Positions 1 through 10,867 of a DNA stretch of 64,000 bases are shown piece by piece. Within the stretch, counting starts at the first letter, position 1, and the number at the start of each line of letters is the position of its first letter. The notes under the pieces were generated by a model. It was not told where the DNA came from and made no database searches. It saw nothing but the letters and a program-made list of their open reading frames with translations. The stretch is taken from the NCBI GenBank assembly GCA_942486035.1, contig CALNXK010000045.1:2304501-2368500 (forward strand). The letters run 5' to 3'. This DNA is from Porites lobata. Lineage: Eukaryota; Cnidaria; Anthozoa; Scleractinia; Poritidae. The position numbers and the translations under genes are program-made.

Positions 1-166
1 AATTGGTTGAAGATTTTAGTCTAGACTAGGGCAACCTGAAATTGCTACTCAATATAAAAAAATAAAATCAGCAAATTTATATTTACGCAACTCAGCCTAA
101 AAGCTACTCTAGGATAGGGGGATATTTAGGGAGTTTGGTCTAGTATAGGGTAGCAAAATTCAGCTG

Positions 167-197
<31 letters not shown>

Positions 198-439
198 GGT
201 CCCAGCGGCAAATCCCCACCCAAAAATTCCTAAAGTACCCCCCCACCCCTCCACCCGGCCTGCGCCACAGATGAAACTAAACTTTGGTTGAGTCCGTTTG
301 TGAAACAATACCAAAATCCTTGTTCTTGATTTGAGTATCCACCATGACTGGCCCAGAACAAGGATATCAGGACAGCTTCCCAGACATTACTAAACAGGGT
401 TACACTATATCTACGATGTGGGCTACTGAAAAGGCTAAC

Positions 440-3400
440 CTCATTACTTGACCTTGGGTTGCACATGTAAAGAACACTTGTTGTTCGTGGCTTGTTGGCA
501 AGTAGGTCACAAGGTGTACCATTGTCCATCAGTACTTTGTAGTAAGGAAACTCATGTCCGTGGACTTTACGAGTGGGAACCTGTGCATTGACAAGAACAT
601 GATCAACCTTACTATTAGTCATTTAAAGGTAACTGCACACACTGCATGCATATTCATAAGGAAATGTAAAGACTGGATTTTGCATATACTTAATACAGTA
701 GAATCCCAGTAACTCAAACTCTGAAGGGAAACAAAAACAGTTTGAATTAGCATTTGGTCTTTGGGTAGTCAGTTAACTACTGGGAATATTACAGTCACAT
801 AAAAAGGTGAAGTTTTGGTTAAACATACGCTTTTTTCCTGATCTTTGCCTTCTATTGGAGGTGGATCAAGAGGTTTTGCTTCTTCTGCAGATTTAGACGT
901 GGCACAAAAGACTGAATTAATTACTTGACGTACAGTGTACAAATTCTTAAAGAAGCACTTTATTTGAGCGTCAATGTATTTGGCATTAAAGTACTTATTG
1001 AGGACACTATTTTTACATCTCCCACTGGAAATGGGACCGCCATTTTACATGGTCATCAGAGCCATGTGATGGTCTAGCCGCTTGCAGGTCAAATGCAGTA
1101 CCTTCATTTCTCAGTGATTTTAAGACCCTGAGTATTGGTCCGGTCCTGGGAATCAAACCCATGACCTCCTGCTCTGCAGTTAAGTGCTCTACCGACTGAG
1201 CTAATCCTGCCCTTTGCATATACATATAAAAAGCATGAATTTGGAACCAGCTTAAATGATAAATTTGTTATCGAGACTCCTTAGACAGTTGCTACATGCA
1301 TCTGTCTTAATTTACTGTTTGATTATTCAGTCCACCTCACTAACTAATAATGACTCCAATTTCCTCTATGGCCCTGGTATACTGGTGCTAAGGTAGGGCT
1401 ACCATTTAATACTACAGGTACCTAGTCATCTAAACACTTACAGACTAATATGGTACATGAAGGCATCAGAGTGCAGCCACACAATACCTCAAGACAATAG
1501 GCACTCCTCTAGTTAGAATTTAAGAAGGCAAGCAAGCCTTAGCCTTGAGAATAGGAGATAGGACCCCCTAAAAGATTGCTTGCAGAGTATAATTCCACGT
1601 AATATTAGGGCAAACCAGCACACACACAAAGATAATATCAGATCACACAACAGCAACATAGGACAGCAGAAAATGGTGAAAAATGAAACAAAGATGTGTT
1701 GAAACTGGGACAATGACAAAGAAAAGCAAAAATATTACAGTAAAACACCGACAGCAACAATGCAGGCTTCCCCATCAATATGTGAAATAACAGGTTTTGA
1801 AACTCGAACTAGGGACACACGCAACCCGGCCCCGCCCCCCACCTTCCTAAGAGGGCATCAAAAGCAGGTTACGAAGAGCATAAGTCAAAATCCTAGCTCT
1901 GGCAGTTTATACAAGGAATCAAAAAATAAAGTAAACTACTAAAAATAAATCCAAAATATTTTTTTATTTCAAGGGAATCACCTTCAGGTTTCTTGTGTAC
2001 TACTTTTGGTTCAAGTTTCCCAAGGTAATAGACTTGAACTTTGGCATCCTAAAGAAAAAAATTTGAACAATTTGTTGGTAAGTGAACAGGACTTAGACAA
2101 AACAAGTCAAATCAGAATGCTTGACGTTTCAAGAGAAAATGATCAATTCAAAAAATCATTTCAAGGGTGACAATATTTTCCTTCATTTTGGACAAAGTTT
2201 CAGCATTAACAAACAATTTGTTAGAGTCCTGGACAGACAGTTAATTCAATCAGCTAATAATATCAAATGAAACTATAAACAAGTTACCGGAACACCAGCT
2301 TTAACTTCATGAAACTGCTTTACGTGTCTTCCATGACAGAGTTCATAAGTCCAATATGTATCAAGCTGCAGATGAAAAAGGATGCGCAAAAAAACAAAAG
2401 TATAATATTAATTCTAGTAATAACCAAAGGCTACAGAGTGCGGGTGATAATGATCAGAGGTCAAAATGGTTTTGCTCCAACACTGTGCTATCCAACTAAG
2501 TTTTACAAGAAACACTATAGGTGGTCAAAACACGTGAACTCATTATAAGACGGTAATAGAAGGTCCAAATGGCAAGATCAGATTACATTCTGCGCTTGCC
2601 ATTAATTCTTAGTGAAAGTCCCTTGGTAATAGCAACCTGGAGACTGGGATTGCGGGCAACAAGAGTAGCCCACAGTTATTAATAATTATCATTGCGGGCT
2701 CGTCTGGTTGGGACTGGGATTAACCAATGAACATCCTAAGGTCAATAGACTCAGATAATAATTTGTACCTACTCAAAAAATACACCACTCAGTATGGACT
2801 GATCATATTGTGATATAAAACCAAAACAGGGTTGTCAAAAAGATTTCAAGGAGCAGGAGAATACGAGAAAGTAGCCGGCACCAGGCAAGGGGTCTGGGGG
2901 CCACCCAGGTCCCCAGCCGGGTACAAGGGCAGTGCCTCATCTGAGGTCCATGGGGCCCCAGGAGCAAAGCAGATTTGAGGTTTTCGCACTAGTTGAAATT
3001 GGCTATCATGAGCCGGAGAGCAATGCTAACAAGAGAAGTATCTGTTTTTTAATGAAAATCAACAGTCAGATTTTTTTTCCATTTCATTATTCTCTAAGAT
3101 GCCATGTCCTACTACATGATAGGTCCATATATTTTTGTTTACAATTACAATGTTTACTATTTCACAGTAGGATTTTTTATAACTATAACAGATCATTTCT
3201 TCAGTTGCATTGTGTTATCGGCACGTGTGCAATTCAAACATTGAAGCAAAATTAAAAATGCTTTTCTTACAGGAAGTTTCAGACAACTTTCCTTGGTAGA
3301 TATATTATAACAAATCCTATGCCTGCACATGTAGCATGCCCCTCTCTCTCATTGGCATTGAACTAGAAAAAAAACTTTTACTACATATCTGAACAAATCA

Positions 3401-6400
3401 TAATTACAGCAAACTACATTTAACACATTAGCGATATGTGTTTCCTGGGTAGGGGAACGCATATCACTAGAGATATGTGTTTCCTGGGTAGGGGAACACA
3501 TATCACTAGGGATATGTGTTTCCTGGCTAGGGGAACTCAAATCACTAGGGATATGTTTTTCCAGGGTAGGGGAACACATATCACTAGGGATATGTTTTTC
3601 CGGGGTAGGGGAACACATATCACTAGGGATACGTTTTTCCTGGGTAGTGGAACTCATATCACTAGGGAAATGTGTTTCAGTGTAAACAAACCCTGTCAGT
3701 TGCATCTACGTTATTTTTATTTGCTTTGTGGTATCATATTCCCACTACGGAAAGAACTAAGCGGGAGCGGATCTGAAAACACGTTAAAAATCATGAAAAA
3801 TGACACACAGGGCCTGATTAAAACAAATTTTTCTTTTTCTATTTTCTATTTTGAAACTTTTTTAAATCATCCATTTTTTTGCTTTTGTCCAACAATTTAC
3901 AGCCTGTGAAAACCTCAAAGTAGCCAGAAATAGTGCAGGATGCCGGGGTATTTTGACAATTCTGCTAAAGTGGAGTTAATCTTTTATCATCACCTAACTA
4001 CATGTAAATAGCAGGTGCTATCAAATTTCCAACAGGTATTCTTTTGTCAATCATCTCCTACTTTGTCTTGATAATAAACTGAATTTTTACTTAAAGTACT
4101 AGAATGGTCTTAAGCCACGAAAACTACTTTAGCTTGCTACAAAATCTACTTTGGAAGAGTATAATTATGTACAGTGTAATAATAAACAGATATAAACTTG
4201 GGTTAAGACTTACCCTGTAGGAGCACTCTCCTTTTATCACTAGAGATTCTAAAAGAACATCAGGTTGAGGGCCTGTATGAGCATAACTATGCTGTAAAAT
4301 AGAAAAAGGGTCAACATGAGATTATGAAGAAGACAGGGTTGTCAAAAAGTTTTGAAGTAGACGGCTGAGTTGTCAAAGTAAGCGGCCAGTTCAGGGATAT
4401 TTTATTTAAGAAACGCCATCTGTAAAGAAATGCCAAGCAGAGTAGCCGGCCTATACTAACCAAGTAGGCAGCGATTTTCACCGGCAGCCGGCTACTTTTG
4501 ACAACCCTGGGAAGGATAAGCACAGTTCAGGAAAGATTACCACAATTTGTGCGTGGCCTTCTGTGCAAGAGGTCCCAAGTTCGATTCTCAGGTGTGACCT
4601 CAAATCCTTCTTTTGACTTCTCTCCTTTCCCTGTACAGTGTACATGTAGCTTTAAGTATCTTTAAATTGGAGCACTGATGGAGAGAAGGGGGGGGGTAAA
4701 ATGAGGGCACCATTAGCATCAAATTTGTTAGTCAGATAACTATTTCAGGCTAGTACTGGCATAAAATAAGGATTCTTTACCTTCACTATAACTGTTGAGA
4801 ATTAGTAATTTCCAGCAGCTTCCATTCCGGGCATGTGCAAGTCAATCCCTTAACTCCATAAATGTGAAAACCCCACTTAAGTAACTGGCTTTTTTGAGCA
4901 ATAAATTTCATCAAATTTTTAAAATTGGGATAGAAACCTTTCCATCTACATCAATTTTTGTAAGTATACCAGACATCAGCCAAAGATGTGCATCACCAAG
5001 CCGTCTATAGTTGGAAAACTTTTCTGCAGTAATAATTTTTATTAATCATTTCTTGTAGGGTATGCCAGGGCACAAAAAAGACCCACCATCCAGGACAAGT
5101 AGATTTTCTATCTGGGCAAATAACTTTTAAGCACAATTGGTTACGCAAGTGGTCAAGGAAAGCTAAAATTCAGGTGTTTTTCAAGACGGTCTGTGTGCAC
5201 ATGGCAATAAAATGACGAGTGCAAATTATGCACGTACACAGCTTGGAATCTGACTAGTTCCCAATCATCACTGTTGAGCCTCTGCTAAACAGCATATTGG
5301 GTCAGATGGGAAGGATAAAAGCCCAGGATAGCAGACAACTAGGAACGAGTCAGTCACAAAACTGTTTCAAGCAGGTACTTAGTAGGCCATTTGCATAATA
5401 GTGTCATTTTACGACCACGACCAAAATCCTCTTCACTTTTACTGTTATACTTAAATCTGGTAATCCCAGGAAGGATTAAATAACAAAAGTCCTAGTTTTC
5501 TCAAGAAAGCAAAACACTCAAGGTTTCTGGTCATAGTAAAATGGCATCATAGTGCAAATGGCCCATTTTTTGCATCTTACCTCCTTGGGTGTCTCAATCT
5601 GTGGTAATATGCACTTGTATTTTTCATTATCTTTTGTAATCATTACTATAGACTCTCTACTGCTTGACAGATCTTCATTCTAGAGTGGAAAAAGATTACA
5701 ACTTATAGTTTGTATCAGAAAAACTAACCATCACCCCCTGACCCTCACAAAATACATGTGCATTTGACTTGGACAGCTTGGCATTCATTTTGGGTTGGCT
5801 AGAGGACCCGTTAGGGCTGTTGTTAGGATTAAATTAGAACAACGTAGTAATCAAACTGAAAGTTAGAGTAACCAAACGGTGAAAATGCACCAACATTTTA
5901 TAAAATTCATATGTTAAATCAGGGTGGAAAGAAAATCATTTTTACAGCTTGCCATTCGGGCAAGCTGAAGCTAACATTTACCAGCCCAGATGTCATTTCA
6001 ACTAGCCCCAAAAGCTCTTTGAAGAGCATAATTGATCTCACAGTTCTTCTGTTATCCGAATTCCTCAAAAAACATCACTTGCCCGTCGGGCAAGTTAAAA
6101 ACAGAATTCACTAGCCCGATAGCAAAATCCACTAGCCCCGGGCTATCGAACACCACTTTCTTTGCACGCTGGTTCAATTAAATCTTGCCAAGAGATCATA
6201 ATAGGTCCTATTATAATCTCTTCCAGGTTTTGCTTGCAGGGCTGTCACTAAGATTTCAAGTTGCTGGGTAAATACAGCAAGTAGGCGGGGAATCAAACAA
6301 CTAGGGATTTCTTTTGGTTCTATTTTTCTTCTGCTTTCCTCTGAAAGTAGCCGGGGGCCATATTCTTAGTAGCCAGGGGAAATCCCTAGTCCCCGCCACT

Positions 6401-7781
6401 TAATAAAAGCCCTGTGCTTGTTTAGGAAGTTCACAAGGATGTGCTTTAAGAATAATAATAAATTGTAGTGGGTTCACTGCTCTGAACCTGTGAAATCCTG
6501 GGTACCCAGTATATGGGCTTACCAAAGCTAAGATCTCCTGGTCACACAAAAGCAAAAATAGAGTTAATAGCAGCGTGCAATGAAAGTTGTGTCCGATAGC
6601 CCAGGGCTAGTGGATTTTGCTACTGGGCTAGTGATTTTTGTTCTTAACTTGCCCGATAGGCAAGTGCTGTTTTTTGGGGAAATTCAAATTACAGACTGAT
6701 TGTAATCAATCCTGCTAATCAAAAAGGATTTCGGGGCTAGCTGAAATGACTTGTGGGCTAGTACAGGCTAGCTACAGCTTATGCCCAAATGGCAGGCTGT
6801 AAAACTGACTTTCTTTGCACCCTGTATTGGGGGCCACTGGGTACTGCTAGAGCAAAGCCCCATTCACCACAGAGTGGACCAACTACAGTACACTGTTATA
6901 CAGCTGCATATTGTCTGGCTTTATAGCATGATGGTTTTTGCCCCATGTAAAGCAATCCAAGACAGATTCCAGATTCCAGTACTGGATTCCGGCTTCTTTG
7001 TCAGTGGAACTTAGATTCCAGATTCCAATCGTTAGTGGGATCGCTGTTCCTTGAGTTGTATTCTGGATTCCACAACCTAGGATTCTGGATTCTGTAAGCA
7101 AAAACGTTATGGATTCCGCATTCCACAAGCAAGAATTTCCCGAGATCCAGATTCCCCAACTCTATAATGGGTACAGGCAATCTGGTTCATTTGGTAGGTT
7201 GTTAGGTGTACAACTGTACAACATGTAGACCTGAATTGGGCTGCTGCCAGAGGACATGATAAATTTATTATTGATTAATATTTAATTATTTCCCTAAAAG
7301 TGATGTCCAGTTGTACTATTAACAACCAGAATATAAAAAGCTCACAGACTGACTTTGTACATCATTATAAACTGTGGTACAGTTTAAGAAGTCAAAGCAC
7401 TGCACAAAATTAACAAAGCTACAAAGAGGAATCTTTGCTAATCTTGCACCGAAGTTTATGCTCTAGCGACTTAATCCACAAGCTTGTAGTTAACAGAGGT
7501 CGTTAGCTATGTTACGTTTCACTTTACTACCACCCATTGAGAACGTTTAAAAAAGATAAAATTAACAAACTACCAAGGAATGACACTCTGTATGAATCAT
7601 TGACTGTCTTTAGTGTAGTTGAGCACATTTTCACACTCACCGGAGCAACTTGGTCTTCGCGTAACGTTATAGGTCCTGCCCAGTTTATGTCATACTGACC
7701 TTCGTCAAAAGGATTAAAACATCTAGCGCATATGAATAAAGAAAGCAGAGGAAATATTTTGGAGTCGACAAGAGACAACAT
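440..7781 (-). CDS. ERLEC1: Endoplasmic reticulum lectin 1 (ERLEC1/XTP3-B), 5' part; 3' end off window
   Basis: Luminal ER lectin that reads trimmed N-glycans and hands misfolded glycoproteins to the HRD1-SEL1L ERAD ligase. Seven coding exons in transcript order: 7781-7641, 5679-5581, 4291-4214, 2365-2288, 2048-1982, 884-829 and 580-440. All have GT/AG borders and consistent phases (all junctions phase 0 except one phase 1). Start is the ATG at 7781; an in-frame TTG upstream is not used. Residues 1-20 form a signal peptide. Then come the family motifs NEKYKCILP, GPQPDVLLESL, YWTYELCHGRHVKQFHE, YYLGKL and PYYKVLMDNGTPC...KPRTTSVLYMC, i.e. most of the first MRH (mannose-6-phosphate receptor homology) domain. 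The PYY...NGTPC spacing fits ERLEC1 better than OS-9. The rest of MRH1 and all of MRH2 must lie left of base 1. Introns carry a SINE, a 39-bp minisatellite and two MITEs. Confidence 0.93.
1016..1213 (-). repeat. tRNA-derived SINE
   Basis: On the minus strand the element begins near 1213 with a tRNA-like head: A box TTAGCTCAGTCGG, then B box GGGTTTGATTCCC about 40 bases on, followed by a tRNA-unrelated body. It lies in the ERLEC1 intron between exons 2048-1982 and 884-829. The head is too diverged and lacks a paired acceptor stem, so it is not called a tRNA gene. Confidence 0.75.
3433..3680. repeat. 39-bp minisatellite, about 6.5 units
   Basis: Units start at 3433, 3472, 3511, 3550, 3589, 3628 and 3667, exactly 39 bases apart, with a few substitutions. 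Each unit contains an internal inverted repeat (GATATGTGTTTCC against GGGGAACACATATC), so each can fold into a hairpin. Because 39 is divisible by three, both strands are open across the array (peptide units such as HITRDMCFLGRGT on plus). It lies inside an ERLEC1 intron, so I treat those frames as non-coding. Confidence 0.9.
4545..4690 (+). repeat. SINE remnant with B-box-like tRNA motif
   Basis: The sequence CCCAAGTTCGATTCTC at 4573-4588 resembles the RNA polymerase III B box. It is followed by a non-tRNA body. The A-box half is degraded. Intronic in ERLEC1. Confidence 0.4.
5921..6170 (+). mobile_element. MITE with ends related to CAGSGTGCAAAGAAAGT, copy 1
   Basis: About 250 bases with imperfect terminal inverted repeats (GGTGGAAAGAAAATC at the left, CACTTTCTTTGCACGCTG at the right). 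Internal signature blocks are CTTGCCCGTCGGGCAAG (an inner palindrome) and CACTAGCCCGATAGC. Two further copies lie at about 6570-6825 (opposite orientation) and 29330-29625. Confidence 0.7.
6570..6825 (-). mobile_element. MITE of the same family as 5921-6170, inverted copy 2
   Basis: Reverse-oriented relative of 5921-6170, sharing the CTTGCCCGATAGGCAAG palindrome, the GGGCTAGTGGATTTTGCT block and the terminal ACTTTCTTTGCACC. Together the two copies make an inverted pair 400 bases apart in ERLEC1 intron 1. Confidence 0.7.
6950..7160. repeat. Degenerate GATTCC/GGATTC simple repeat
   Basis: The motif GATTCC or its variant GGATTCTGGATTC recurs irregularly more than ten times. No coding signal. 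It lies in ERLEC1 intron 1. Confidence 0.7.
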
Positions 7782-8339
7782 TTTCGTACCGCAACACAAA
7801 AACTCTGTTTTGAATGCAGACGTGTCGAGCGAACGAGGCTCTAGTTCCCAGGCCCCAGTGCTTAAAAATACATTTTCTTCACAGGCTACCCAAGGTTATA
7901 AACGTACTCAAAACAGCACCGCATTTCGGTTTTATTGGGTATTTCGGTTTTAAAAGACGAACAGGCTGAAAAATCGATTTTCAAAATTTAAAACTGATGA
8001 TGAATAGACAGAAAGATCGAAACGAAATTTAAAACCGCCAAAATTTAGTTCATTTTATTGATGGTGGTTGATGTAGATGAGCGTTTCCGTTTTATATCAT
8101 ATATCAACGAATTTTCGGTTTTGACCGCGCTCTCGTTTATCAAGTGAGTCTCCCGAGTCTTTTATTATTTTATTGACCAATTCAGGTGTAAAACTGAGAT
8201 ATCCGTCACCACTGAGCTGTTGGTCGCTGTGCTCTTGCTCCTATTTTAAAATATGTTTAACAGAAACACCTTTGACTACTGAGGCTTTTAACTACCGTAA
8301 CTGAAAAACCACAGCACGAAAGATGCCGAATACATGCTG

Positions 8340-9082
8340 TTTTTTCCCGGGGGCAACTCACATATAAAAGTGACGGGGATGCTCGTCGGAAAATTGAAAT
8401 TATACCCCTAAGGGAGACCGATGTGCGTGTCACTCAAGCTTAAACTAAGGGATATTTCTGTATGGTTAGCCCGGGGAGGGGTACTCCCGGTATTTGCCTC
8501 ATAGGCATGTGTCGCCCCAAACGGTATGGTTTTTGCTCCGTTTTGGTCCGTTTTGGTTCTGAAAACGAGTATAGACTTTGCTTATTTTGGTCTGAATTCG
8601 GGTACGGTTTTGAAGGGAATGCGGGAGTGCATGAACGTATTTGTCGTTTCAATTCTAAATGAAAATGAAAGAAAGAGTAATAAGCGAATTCGAAATGGAT
8701 TGTAAGAAATCTTTTTGTTAGCGTTTTAATCTTATTATAAATGACGACATAATTTCTGCCTATGCCAAGTCTGAAAACGGGTATTGATTTTAGAGGCCAG
8801 GTCTGAAAACGGGTGTGACATGTTTTGATCTGAAATAGGGTAAGGATGTGGAGAACCGGGCGGCACACCCCCAGCAAGAATTCATAGGAGTACCCCCCCC
8901 CCGGGTGGTCAGTGTCAGGGCATTCTTTTTTATGCCCAGTACTCAGCGATACCTGAATGGGCAAATACAGTACTTTCCATCCCAAACACCCTAAGTGAGA
9001 CCAAAATCTGCAGTTTAAACCCAAAAGGGAGACGAAGAGCATCACCGTCACTTTTATGTGAGTCCCCCCGGTTTTTTCCGGT
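8340..9082. mobile_element. Non-autonomous DNA transposon with long terminal inverted repeats
   Basis: The left arm (about 8340-8430) and right arm (about 8990-9082) are inverted copies of each other, sharing for example ACTCACATATAAAAGTGACGG (one base longer on the left). The interior holds an open minus-strand frame of 220 codons with proline/serine-rich, repeat-like content, no domain and no start context. It is best read as an accident of low stop density. Confidence 0.65.
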
Positions 9083-9312
9083 TTGCTGACAGGAAAAAAC
9101 ATCTCAAGTTGCTGGAGCTTGTTCCAGCTTGGAATACAGAAACTCGCCAGTAAAAATGTCCCTCCAGGACCTTATATTCAAATCGGGCAACATATTAAAC
9201 TTTATACAACTTCAACATTGAATTCAATCACTGAATTCAACATTCAATCCGTTTTAAGAAGTCGGATAGCACAATTCCCGGTTAAGACGTGTATATAGTT
9301 CCCAACACGACA

Positions 9313-9394
9313 TAGCCTGCGAAAACATCCGTTTCTCCTCGCTCTTCGCCGCTGGGGACGTATAACGAGGAGAAACGGATGTTTTCGCAGGCTA
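9313..9394. mobile_element. TAGCCTG foldback MITE with perfect 9-bp target-site duplication
   Basis: The 29-base arms at 9313-9341 and 9366-9394 are exact reverse complements around a 24-base loop. The element is flanked on both sides by AACACGACA (9304-9312 and 9395-9403), a perfect 9-bp duplication. Relatives lie at 9773, 19409, 37339 and 38029. Confidence 0.9.
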
Positions 9395-9772
9395 AACACG
9401 ACAATGAGACCTTGTCTTTTTGCTACAAGTTTTGCTTTCAAGGGATAACGCAATTAGTGAATCACAGAAAGTCTAGAGGTCAGTCGCTTTTAATTCCGCT
9501 GACGAAAATAACAATGAAAAATAATATCAATAGAAAATAACATGTCAACATGTCCTTTTTTGTCCGCCGCAGGCCGACAAAAATCGGCTGACGGCCAAAT
9601 CCAAGTGCGGCGATGCCGGAAATCGCGCAAGCAAAGTCATAGGCTATTTGGCACCCAGGGTACTCAGAAAAGAGCACGTACTGAAACCTTCCCCGGACTA
9701 GCAAAGTTAAGTTTAAGGGGGATTTGTCCCTTGGGTTGTGTTATGGAAATTGCACGAAATCCGGAAAAAAAG

Positions 9773-9848
9773 TAGCCTGTGAACAGGCTCTCTGTCTGGG
9801 GAAAAAAATAGCAATTCCCCGCTCGACCAAAGGCCTGTTCACAGGCTA
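9773..9848. mobile_element. TAGCCTG foldback MITE, 9-bp target-site duplication
   Basis: The ends TAGCCTGTGAACAGGC and GCCTGTTCACAGGCTA are inverted repeats. Flanks are GAAAAAAAG on both sides (9764-9772 and 9849-9857), again 9 bases. Homopolymer flanks are weaker evidence than at the other copies, but length and position agree. Confidence 0.8.
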
Positions 9849-10867
9849 GAAAAAAAGTGGATCGATTTGCAAAAAGAAAACTGTCTTTCTTGGAAAGGAA
9901 ATCTCATGTTCAACAACATGCAAGTTTTTTCCGTTCGCTGGAAGGAAGAGGAAAAGGGAAGAGGGTATGGAATTACGGCAGTGTTTTTCCACCCTAGACG
10001 AAGGCCTACTTAAATCTTGTCTTTACCACTTTTGCCTATCCGTCATGTACTTTTCGGCTCAGGGTATGTGTCCCTGTTTAGTTGGTTGTTTGCCCGAGAG
10101 AAACTGACTTGTCTTAATTTAGAATTGCGTGTGCCGCTACCGCTACGAAAGGATATGGTGTTACAATTAAAATTAAATGAAACCTTTTCGGCAGCCTGCG
10201 AAAACAGCCGTTTGCCTCTAGGGAAATTTCGCCAGGGGGGAAACGTCCCTTCAGGCGAGGAGCTAAGCAATAATTAATAGTAAAACGGAAAACGTCTACC
10301 GAAAAGGTAGCTGTTTTTTTAGAATATTTATAAAAGAAAATATAAATTGTTGGCGAATTTTTTATCGGCCACTTCTTGGAGTGAACAGGCTTTAAATAAG
10401 CGAAGACGGGTAGTTCGAATCGATTCTTTCTACTACTCTGATTTTAGCTACCCTAATTCACCAAAAGGGATCATACCCTAAGCATCTCGAAGACTACCGG
10501 TATCCCGATCACACGTGTGTGTTCACATCCCGCCTAGATCACGCAGACAATCCTAATCACTGAGTCCAGCTTCACTGATACTTCCAAAAGTCTGTCAACC
10601 AACCAAACCAACGGAAACGAGTCCATCAGCTCAATTAGACGACCGAAGTTCCGCTTTGAAGGAGAGGAAATACAGTAAACATTTATTTTTAGCTTAATAT
10701 GGGGTGTGGGTTACATTCAGCAAAACCAATAAAAGGCCGCTAAATATGTTGAGACGTGTTACACCGTAGCACAGAGGACTTAGACTAAGACACTCAGTTC
10801 TCAGTCATTGTAAAAGTGTGTGCGATCAGGGTTGCGCTACCAGGGTATCTACAAGTTTCTTCTAGTC

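Larger units (their letters stand above)
7782..10867. other. Intergenic region between divergent ERLEC1 and the VWA gene
   Basis: The two genes are divergently transcribed, so both promoters should lie here. I see no supported coding exon. Most of the region is repeats: a TIR element at 8340-9082, foldback elements at 9313-9394 and 9773-9848, and a repeat-like segment at 9480-9720. Bases 10280-10860 show nothing recognisable, and no clear TATA box can be assigned to either gene. Confidence 0.6.

Noticed and set aside
230..622. Open minus frame of 130 codons taken as a whole gene
   Set aside because: Only 440-580 is coding (an ERLEC1 exon with clear splice sites); the flanks of the frame are intron.
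1100..1213. tRNA gene on minus strand
   Set aside because: A and B boxes are present but the acceptor stem does not pair and a non-tRNA body follows: a SINE.
3436..3909. 157-codon plus-strand frame with 13-residue repeats
   Set aside because: It is the intronic 39-bp minisatellite read through; the opposite strand is equally open.
8440..9102. 220-codon minus-strand frame
   Set aside because: Lies inside a terminal-inverted-repeat element, shows no domain, and its composition fits repeat DNA.
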